NCBI GenBank assembly: GCA_900766865.1 | Contig: CAAFXA010000004.1 | Coordinates: 1-21,313 of the forward strand | Direction: 5' to 3' | DNA: 21,313 nucleotides | Source: an uncultured Akkermansia sp. | GTDB lineage: Bacteria; Verrucomicrobiota; Verrucomicrobiia; Verrucomicrobiales; Akkermansiaceae | In this document: in pieces, positions 15,835 to 21,313 of the stretch | Numbering within the stretch: the first letter of the stretch is position 1 | Layout of the letters: the number at the start of each line of letters is the position of its first letter | Position numbers and translations under genes: made by a program | Notes under the pieces: model-generated | What the model saw: the letters and a program-made list of their open reading frames with translations, nothing else | Databases searched by the model: none | Told to the model about the DNA's origin: nothing

Positions 15835-16866
15835 ATGAAAGACACTCCGCTCACCCCGCTGCACCGGCGCCTGGGAGCCGGCCTGAGCAACGAAGCCGGC
15901 TGGAACATGCCGCTGCAATACAGAGACCTGATAGAGGAGCACATGGCAACCCGCACGGCCTGTGGTATATTTGACATATCACATCTGGGAAAGTTCCGTC
16001 TGACAGGCAATGGTGCACTGGAACAGCTGGAGGCACTGCTGAGCAACCGCATTTCGGATTGCTGTGATGGCCATATACAGAAGACACTACTTCTGACGAC
16101 CCGTGGCATGGTCATGGACCACATAACCTTATGCAAGGAAAGCGCGGGGCGTTTCTTTCTCGTGGGCTCAGCCTCGCAGGCAGATGCGGACTTCGACTCG
16201 TTGCGGCGTTCCATTCGCCAAGGCTCCCTCAAACTGGAGGACGAGACAGACAAATTATGCGCCATTGCATTACTGGGGCCGGATGTGGGCAAAGTGTTGT
16301 CGCGTGTTCATTTTGCAGCAGAACTTCCTCAGCGGGGAGAGTTCTGCAGCTTTCGGCGGGGTGGGCAGCACTGCCTGCTGATGCGGGCGGGGCTGATAAA
16401 CGATGAAAGTCTGGAGCTGTTCTGCCCGGCTGCGGCAGGTATTGCATGGTTCGAGCAACTGATGACAGCCGGGGCTATCCCTTGTGGCAGCAAGCTTCGG
16501 GAGTTCCTGCGGCTGGAACGGGGACAGGCAGACATGACAAAAGATGCCGTGAACATGGGAGCTGAAAGCGCCGGTTGGGGAAACCTGTGTGCCAATGATA
16601 AAGCTTACACAGGCTCGGAAACCCACCCGGAAAACGCAGGAAGACTGGTTTCCATTCACAGCAGCAGCCCCGGCCATGAGTTTGCACCGGGAGACGCCGT
16701 GCATGACCCCGACGGGCGCCACATCGGCAATATTACCAGTACCGCCACATCCCCGGCAAATGGCCACGGCTACGCTATTGCCTATGTCAATGCGGAGAAC
16801 AGCACCCCGGGGACGCACTTGTGGGTGCAATGCAATGGAAATTCAGTTCCGGCACAGGTCAGATAA
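15835..16866 (+). CDS. GcvT/YgfZ-family folate-binding-fold protein with altered key residues
   Basis: A 343-residue protein clearly of the aminomethyltransferase (GcvT)/YgfZ superfamily. The N-terminus TPLHRRLGA, GWNMPLQY, EEHMATRTACGIFDISHLGKF is nearly GcvT, and LREFLRLERG (221-230) matches the folate-domain RLE motif. The GcvT catalytic Asp (second Asp of the GGxxDD motif) is His96 here (RGMVMDHITL), and the TGYTGEDGFEL segment is replaced by RAGLINDESLEL. At 256-262 it reads KAYTGSE, which resembles the YgfZ signature KGCYxGQE with Cys replaced by Ala. No gcvH, gcvP or lipoate genes are adjacent. A true glycine-cleavage T protein is therefore unlikely; a YgfZ-like role in Fe-S or folate-linked maintenance, or a new function, is inferred. 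Confidence 0.78.
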   Translation: MKDTPLTPLHRRLGAGLSNEAGWNMPLQYRDLIEEHMATRTACGIFDISHLGKFRLTGNGALEQLEALLSNRISDCCDGHIQKTLLLTTRGMVMDHITLCKESAGRFFLVGSASQADADFDSLRRSIRQGSLKLEDETDKLCAIALLGPDVGKVLSRVHFAAELPQRGEFCSFRRGGQHCLLMRAGLINDESLELFCPAAAGIAWFEQLMTAGAIPCGSKLREFLRLERGQADMTKDAVNMGAESAGWGNLCANDKAYTGSETHPENAGRLVSIHSSSPGHEFAPGDAVHDPDGRHIGNITSTATSPANGHGYAIAYVNAENSTPGTHLWVQCNGNSVPAQVR

Positions 16867-17003
16867 ATACGCTTATGCCACAGGCAGACGCATGGTGAAA
16901 AGTAACCGACCATTTGAATTTACCAGGCGAAGAAAGCGAAAAACAGAAGCCCCATCCCCGTAGGAATAACGCGAAAAATCAATATCTGCGCCGGCTTTGG
17001 CGT

Positions 17004-17789
17004 TTATAGCACAAAATCCAAAAGAATAATGGGCGCAGCCAGCAGATGGGTGGCTATCGTATAAGGAGCATCCGGCACCAGCCAGCACACCGCAGCAAGC
17101 GGGAAGGCATACAAAGCACGGGATTTGTCCACACGCGGCTCACTGCGGTCGGATAGGTAATACCATCCCGTCCCTGTTTCGCCCCTCAACACTGGGTGAT
17201 TTTTTATCTGCTCTGCGGTATGAAACACCGGATACGCACCGGTGGGAAGCGTACCCAGCCATTTGCCCCTTTCCTCGCGCTGGTTCAAGTCCTCGATGTT
17301 GTACTCAAACCAGGAAGTTATCTCTCCCTTTTTGTTGTAATAGGGGTGCCAGCCCATATTTTGATAGACCGGGCCATAGGACCACGCCGGAGCATCATCC
17401 GGCGGCGGTACGCTCCCAACGCAGAAACTGTCGCGGGCATACGCTGACACAGCGAAAGGTTTCGCTCCGTATCTCAGGCTAAACTCCCGGTACACCAACT
17501 GACGTGGAGCGCCCGGAACCACCATGTATACCCCGGTTTTATCTCCTGAAGGGCCACCAAGGGCTCCATCCAGCATGGGTATATCTATCAGCCTGCGCTC
17601 ACTGCGGCGCACAGTAGTACGCACGCCCAGTACAAAGAAACGCTCGCCCTTCCGGTACACCACATCCGGCAGCTCGACAATGGCCTCATATTCTTTTGCC
17701 ATGTCCAGCATGCGCTCATGCGTCTGCATCACGCAGGAGCTCAGACACAAAACGCTCAGAGCAAATAAAAGACGGAGCGCGTTTCTCAT
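17004..17789 (-). CDS. Lipoprotein, paralogue family member 4 (longer form)
   Basis: A 261-residue lipoprotein with signal MRNALRLLFALSVLCLSSC (lipidated Cys19). It belongs to the family of the 8177-10079 triplet: VVYRKGERFFVLGVRTT (43-59), QLVYREFSL (97-105), GKWLGTLP (175-182), RALYAFPL (224-231) and, nine residues later, DAPYT (240-244), then a hydrophobic end LLAAPIILLDFVL. It is about 50 residues longer because of an aromatic and proline-rich insert (about 115-165, with SVPPPDDAPAW and NMGWHPYYNKKG). It begins 6 bases after the stop of a small secreted protein gene and faces the GcvT/YgfZ-like gene tail to tail. The 137-base gap between those two holds no convincing terminator. Function unknown. 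Confidence 0.82.
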   Translation of the reverse strand: MRNALRLLFALSVLCLSSCVMQTHERMLDMAKEYEAIVELPDVVYRKGERFFVLGVRTTVRRSERRLIDIPMLDGALGGPSGDKTGVYMVVPGAPRQLVYREFSLRYGAKPFAVSAYARDSFCVGSVPPPDDAPAWSYGPVYQNMGWHPYYNKKGEITSWFEYNIEDLNQREERGKWLGTLPTGAYPVFHTAEQIKNHPVLRGETGTGWYYLSDRSEPRVDKSRALYAFPLAAVCWLVPDAPYTIATHLLAAPIILLDFVL

Positions 17790-17795
17790 ACAAAC

Positions 17796-18206
17796 TTACA
17801 TGCTGCCCAATACAGCAACAAAGTTCTGTACAGCGGTGGCAAGCTCGTTGCTGCCGTAGAAGTTCTGGTCAGCCAGAGCATTCACAGCGCTGATAAAGGC
17901 AGCACCGGTAGCCTGAGCAACGGGGTCCGCCTCCAGATTTCCCTGAGCAGCGGCAAGTTCATCTGCGTTCAGCTGGCTCTTAAGGCTCACAAGGGCTGCA
18001 CCATACTGAGCAAGCTGATTGATAGCCTTGGCCACATCGCCCGGGTCCTCAGAAATATGCTTCAGAGCCAGCAGCTCGTTCATACCATTCAGCAGAGCCA
18101 TCTGATTCTGGATGTAGTCCTGCACAGTAAACTGCTGCTCCTGAGCAGGAGCGCTTGCAATCATAGCAGGAACGGCGGCAAGGGCAATACAGGCAAACTG
18201 ATTCAT
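17796..18206 (-). CDS. Small secreted helical protein of unknown function
   Basis: A 136-residue protein with signal peptide MNQFACIALAAVPAMIASAPA (cleavage near QEQQF). The mature part is predicted mostly alpha-helical and Ala/Leu/Asn-rich with no cysteine, for example NQMALLNGMNELLALKHI, KAINQLAQYGAALVSLKSQL and FISAVNALADQNFYG. No family is recognised. An in-frame ATG at 18251 would overlap the -10 box and precede the signal peptide with 15 polar residues, so 18206 is preferred. It is cotranscribed with lipoprotein member 4, six bases downstream. Confidence 0.75.
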   Translation of the reverse strand: MNQFACIALAAVPAMIASAPAQEQQFTVQDYIQNQMALLNGMNELLALKHISEDPGDVAKAINQLAQYGAALVSLKSQLNADELAAAQGNLEADPVAQATGAAFISAVNALADQNFYGSNELATAVQNFVAVLGSM

Positions 18207-18239
18207 GATGATATTTTCCAGATGATGTTGTGTGGGGCT

Positions 18240-18267
18240 TTTATAGCACATTCTGCGCTGAAAGCAA
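18240..18267 (-). promoter_or_regulatory. Promoter of the secreted-protein/lipoprotein-4 pair, with a conventional leader
   Basis: TTGCTT (18267-18262), 16-base spacer, TATAAA (18245-18240) on the minus strand. The ATG at 18206 is 33 bases after the -10 box, so this transcript should carry a leader of about 25 bases, unlike most other promoters in the window. Confidence 0.55.
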
Positions 18268-18297
18268 GTGTTTTCTGCGGCATGGTAGCGATATAGA

Positions 18298-18326
18298 TTG
18301 CTAACTTCTCCAGGTAGGTATAGGAA
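18298..18326 (+). promoter_or_regulatory. Weak candidate promoter of the MFS transporter gene
   Basis: TTGCTA (18298-18303), 17-base spacer, TAGGAA (18321-18326), then 10 bases to ATG 18337. The -10 lacks the final T. An alternative is TTTTCT (18271-18276), 17 bases and TAGATT (18294-18299), giving a leader of about 30 bases. Confidence 0.3.
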
Positions 18327-18336
18327 TGGCAGGAGT

Positions 18337-19509
18337 ATGCAAGAGAATCAGCGAATCCATTTCATCATCATTTTTCTGCTGGTAAGCTTCAACCTGCGCA
18401 TGAGCTTTTCCGCAGCGGATCCTCTGTTAGTGTTTCTCATGCGGGATCTGGGACTGGGTGTAGACAGCAGCGGACTTTTCGGCCTGTTGCCGGTCATCTC
18501 GCTGGGAGTTGCAGCCCCTGTAGGAGCAAAGCTGTGCGAGCTAATCCGCCCCCGGATACTCATTATCTATGCACTGCTGTTAGCCGTTGCCGGGGTGGCA
18601 TGGCGCAGTTGTGGTAACATGGCGGGGCTGTATGGCGGCACCATTGCCATCGGTATAGGACTGGGGATTACCGGCTCGGTTATCCTTGGTATCGTTAAGC
18701 AGGAATTCCCGAGCAGCCTCCCTCAGCTTATGGGAGCCTACACCGCCTGCGTGAGCCTGGGTACGGCGGTGGGATCCGGGGCTTCAGACCCCGTAGCTCT
18801 GGCACTGGGAGGATGGCAAAAGGGGCTCTTATTCTGGGCTATTCCCCTCATTGTGGCCATGCTGCTTTGGGTAGAGCTTATCACCTTTTCCCCAGCGCAG
18901 AAGCAGGCGCAGCATACTGTCCGGGCTCCCATCAGCCGCCTGCTCCGACAGCCACGGGCCTGGGCGGTGAGTTTCTTCTACCTCTTCCGCGTGGCCGGTG
19001 CATGGTTGCTGATTGTGTGGCTGGCCACCCTCATGCGCCGACGCGGTCTGCCCATGGTGGAAGCCGGGCTGGTACTGGCAATATCCACCACATTTCAGAT
19101 TCCGGCGGCCCTACTCTGTTCCCACATGACAAAATGGCTCGGGGGTCGAGGAGGACTGATGATAGCGGCCATTCTTCTGTCGGTAGCCTGTTGCTGGGGA
19201 TTATTGCTGGCACCACTGCATCTCTGGCCACTTTTTGCCTGTCTGCTCGGGCTGGGACTTGGCAGCGTATTCGCACTGGGCATGACGCTCATTGTAGAAT
19301 GCTCCGCAGACGAAGCCACAACGGTAGCCCTCTCCGGCATGGCTCAGGGACTGGGGTTCATCGGTGGCGGTCTTCTGGCCTGGGTTGCAAGTCCGGTCAT
19401 GCAGACAAGCCGCCCCGACCTCTGGATGGCCGGTATTTACAGTCTCTTTGCGCTCAGCGGGCTGATATTCGGCCTGCGCTGCAATTACGGCAACATCTGC
19501 CGAGTCTGA
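18337..19509 (+). CDS. MFS transporter, CynX/NimT-like
   Basis: An inner-membrane major facilitator of 390 residues with about 12 hydrophobic helices. Typical features are an N-terminal FNLRMSFSAADPLL, then FGLLPVISLGVAAPVGAKL and a GTIAIGIGLGITGSVILGIVK helix, as in the cyanate (CynX)/2-nitroimidazole (NimT) branch. The substrate cannot be told from sequence. The ATG at 18337 is chosen because MFS proteins start with a short cytoplasmic tail; a TTG at 18298 is in frame but coincides with the candidate -35 box. The gene converges on lpxK with a gap of only 12 bases. Confidence 0.82.
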   Translation: MQENQRIHFIIIFLLVSFNLRMSFSAADPLLVFLMRDLGLGVDSSGLFGLLPVISLGVAAPVGAKLCELIRPRILIIYALLLAVAGVAWRSCGNMAGLYGGTIAIGIGLGITGSVILGIVKQEFPSSLPQLMGAYTACVSLGTAVGSGASDPVALALGGWQKGLLFWAIPLIVAMLLWVELITFSPAQKQAQHTVRAPISRLLRQPRAWAVSFFYLFRVAGAWLLIVWLATLMRRRGLPMVEAGLVLAISTTFQIPAALLCSHMTKWLGGRGGLMIAAILLSVACCWGLLLAPLHLWPLFACLLGLGLGSVFALGMTLIVECSADEATTVALSGMAQGLGFIGGGLLAWVASPVMQTSRPDLWMAGIYSLFALSGLIFGLRCNYGNICRV

Positions 19510-19521
19510 GGCGCACGCAGC

Positions 19522-20721
19522 TTACAGCACGTTATTACTCCACTGGGGGGTGGGCTGGGGCTCAGACAGAGCGCAGATGCGGTCTATCATACGGTCCCAG
19601 TATTCCTGCCCCTGCTCTATATCAATCTGGATGCGCAGGAAGTAGATGGGCACCTCCATCTCCCCGGGTTTGAGGAAGCGTACGGCATCCTTCTCCGTTG
19701 TGACGATGATATCCATTGCGCGGTCGGCACAACGCTCCACAAAGGTTTCCAAATCTGCCTGGTCGAACCAGTAGTGGTCCGGATAGCGGCGGCGAATTTC
19801 CACATGGGCACCCAGCCCTTCCACCAGACCCTCGAAACTTTCCGGGCGGGCAATACCGCTCATGCAGGCTACATACTTATCTTGCAGGAAGGAGAGAGGC
19901 TTCCGCTCACCGGTGAAGATGTTTTCCAGATACGATGGGCCGTGGTTGGTCACTATAATATCCGCCACCTTATTGTATTTGCGGATGGTGGATATGAGCT
20001 CGCCCTGAGGCTTACCGCCGCTCTTGGTGAGGATGATGTAACTGGCACGAGCCAGACTGGTACGAGGTTCGCGCATGGTACCACGGGGGAGAATGGAGCC
20101 GGTGCCGAAGGGGAATCCGCAGTCCACCAGCACAATGTCTATCTCGTGCTTGAGTTTGAGGTACTGCATACCGTCATCCAGAATAAGCGTATTGCGCCCC
20201 AGCTGTTCGATGGCAAAAATGCCGGACTTCACACGGTCTTTGTCCACCAACACGGCCACTCCATCCAGATTGCGCGCCAGCATGAAGGGCTCGTCGCCGG
20301 CATGAAGCGGCCCCAGATAGCGGGTCACACCATCACTGGCAATCTTGGGCAGATTCCGCACGGGCTTGCCATTGGCATCCAGCCACTCCTGCGGCTCATC
20401 CAGTTCTTCGCTCTTGTAGCCTCGGGTCAGAATGGCGCACTTGCGCCCACGCTCCGCCAGAGTGCGGGAGAGCAACTCCACCACAGGCGTCTTGCCAGTG
20501 CCGCCGGCCGTGATATTGCCCACACTCACCACAAACGTGCCAAGGTAGTGCACGGTCTTAATGCGCCGACGGAACATGAACAGACGCGCCTTGATGAGAA
20601 TGTAAAAAAAGAAACTCGCAAAACGCAGCACACACTTCAGCAGCCACGCTCGAAAACCACGCGCACGCCCGAACACCACCTCGGTGCCCCACTCTGCAAA
20701 CTCATCCATGCGCGACTTCAT
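19522..20721 (-). CDS. lpxK: Tetraacyldisaccharide 4'-kinase (lipid A biosynthesis)
   Basis: Transfers a phosphate from ATP to the 4' position of the lipid A precursor (tetraacyldisaccharide 1-phosphate) at the inner membrane, a late step of the Raetz pathway. Landmarks are an N-terminal membrane-associated helix (about 27-48), the Walker A motif [14 protein letters not shown] (66-79, Lys77), the ILTRGYKSE strand, [12 protein letters not shown], and [15 protein letters not shown]. With this start it has 399 residues, longer than typical LpxK (about 330-350) mainly through the C-terminal part. An ATG three codons upstream (20730) lies inside the -10 box, so ATG 20721, seven bases after it, is the start. 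It confirms an outer membrane with lipid A. Confidence 0.95.
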   Translation of the reverse strand: MKSRMDEFAEWGTEVVFGRARGFRAWLLKCVLRFASFFFYILIKARLFMFRRRIKTVHYLGTFVVSVGNITAGGTGKTPVVELLSRTLAERGRKCAILTRGYKSEELDEPQEWLDANGKPVRNLPKIASDGVTRYLGPLHAGDEPFMLARNLDGVAVLVDKDRVKSGIFAIEQLGRNTLILDDGMQYLKLKHEIDIVLVDCGFPFGTGSILPRGTMREPRTSLARASYIILTKSGGKPQGELISTIRKYNKVADIIVTNHGPSYLENIFTGERKPLSFLQDKYVACMSGIARPESFEGLVEGLGAHVEIRRRYPDHYWFDQADLETFVERCADRAMDIIVTTEKDAVRFLKPGEMEVPIYFLRIQIDIEQGQEYWDRMIDRICALSEPQPTPQWSNNVL

Positions 20722-20728
20722 GCAAGCC

Positions 20729-20757
20729 ATTCTACTCTTCTCTACTTAACATGTCAA
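20729..20757 (-). promoter_or_regulatory. Sigma70-like promoter of lpxK, leaderless
   Basis: Consensus TTGACA (20757-20752), 17-base spacer, TAGAAT (20734-20729) on the minus strand, then 7 bases to ATG 20721. The A of the ATG is the most likely first base of the RNA. Confidence 0.78.
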
Positions 20758-20831
20758 CAGGGAACTTTAGGAAAAATTAACAAAACCGGGCTCCGAAAAA
20801 TAAAAAAAGTGTACCGCCCCGAAGTTTTGGC

Positions 20832-20860
20832 TTGAAAAATGATGCGCAGCGGCGTAAAAA
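20832..20860 (+). promoter_or_regulatory. Candidate promoter of the PAS-protein gene
   Basis: TTGAAA (20832-20837), 17-base spacer, TAAAAA (20855-20860), then 8 bases to ATG 20869. The -10 is imperfect, but spacing and distance fit the other promoters. It is divergent from the lpxK promoter. Confidence 0.5.
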
Positions 20861-20868
20861 TAAGAGTG

Positions 20869-21313
20869 ATGAGCCACGATTCTGACAGAAAGACCCCACG
20901 AACATCTGTGCCGGGTGTATTCAACTGGGGGCTGGTGCGCAAAGCGCTGCGTGCCGCTGAGGAGGGCGTTTACTGCTGGAACATAACAAGTGGCGAAATC
21001 TACTACACCGAACAATGCATACGCATGATGGGGCTGCCGGTCCGGGAGCTGGCGCCCAATATCTTTACTGACCCGGAGCATACCATCCACGAGGAAGACC
21101 GTCAGTATTTCATCAACACTGTCCAGCGCTATCTGGACCGCCCCACTTCCACCCCGATGCGACTGGAAGTTCGCCTGCTCAACCTGCGTTCCCGCGGCTG
21201 GCGGTGGATACGGGTGAACGGACTGGTTGAACGAGGCCGCGACAAAAAAGCCGTGCAGCTGGTAGGCGTATGGGTAGACATCCCCCGCCGCAAGATGGCA
21301 GATATGCATGCCA
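20869..21313 (+). CDS. PAS-domain signalling protein, N-terminal 148 codons, cut by window edge
   Basis: The frame is open to the right edge, so only the start of the protein is seen. Residues about 25-125 look like a PAS fold of the PAS_3 kind: ALRAAEEGVYCWNITSGEIYYTEQCIRMMG, then the central HEEDRQYF helix, then MRLEVRLLNLRSRGWRWIRVNG and LVGVWVDI. There is no signal peptide or membrane helix before it, so sensing is probably cytoplasmic. The output domain (kinase, GGDEF or other) lies outside. In-frame ATGs at 20839 and 20842 exist but fall inside the candidate promoter spacer, so 20869 is chosen. Confidence 0.8.
   Translation, partial: MSHDSDRKTPRTSVPGVFNWGLVRKALRAAEEGVYCWNITSGEIYYTEQCIRMMGLPVRELAPNIFTDPEHTIHEEDRQYFINTVQRYLDRPTSTPMRLEVRLLNLRSRGWRWIRVNGLVERGRDKKAVQLVGVWVDIPRRKMADMHA

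Noticed and set aside
16867..17003. Possible terminator between the convergent GcvT/YgfZ-like and lipoprotein 4 genes
   Set aside because: Only short pairings such as ATGGT/ACCAT around a 12-base loop are seen, with no T tract, so I see no supported feature in this gap.

Overview
The window looks like chromosomal DNA of a Gram-negative (diderm) member of the Verrucomicrobiota, probably close to Akkermansia. This is inferred from gene content: an LpxK lipid A kinase, ExbB/ExbD, many lipoproteins and a GH13_8 (plant/animal-type) glycogen branching enzyme. No rRNA or other taxonomic marker is present. Coding density is high and no gene-free stretch exceeds 300 bases. I see no tRNA, rRNA, insertion sequence, phage gene, CRISPR array or origin.

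Layout. (1) 1-4996, minus strand: an envelope operon read as exbB - exbD - secreted TPR protein - class A penicillin-binding protein (cut by the left edge). (2) 5048-8021, minus: glgB, a 60-residue CD225/dispanin-like membrane microprotein and a VanX-type D-Ala-D-Ala dipeptidase. (3) 8177-10079, plus: three tightly overlapping lipoprotein genes of one unrecognised family. (4) 10212-13715, plus: oppA-oppB-oppC peptide importer genes without ATPase genes. (5) 13904-15715, minus: a secreted C39-like cysteine peptidase followed by a membrane-anchored acidic/proline-rich protein, closed by a strong terminator. (6) 15835-16866, plus: a lone GcvT/YgfZ-family protein with altered key residues. (7) 17004-18206, minus: a small secreted helical protein and a fourth member of the lipoprotein family. 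(8) 18337-19509, plus: a CynX/NimT-like MFS transporter. (9) 19522-20721, minus: lpxK. (10) 20869 to the right edge: the N-terminus of a PAS-domain protein.

The genes centre on the envelope: peptidoglycan synthesis and turnover (PBP, VanX-like enzyme), lipid A (LpxK), proton-driven ExbBD energisation, lipoproteins and peptide import. The two most interesting signals are the following. First, most operons have a sigma70-like promoter (TTGnnn, 17 bases, TAGAMT/TATAAT) whose -10 box lies only 7-12 bases before the start codon, which predicts leaderless or near-leaderless mRNAs and corrects several starts. Second, there is a four-member lipoprotein family with the C-terminal signature Y-x-[YF]-P-L-x(8)-D-x-P-x-T. 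The exbBD-TPR-PBP operon also resembles, in one transcription unit, the Tol/CpoB/PBP1B connection of E. coli.
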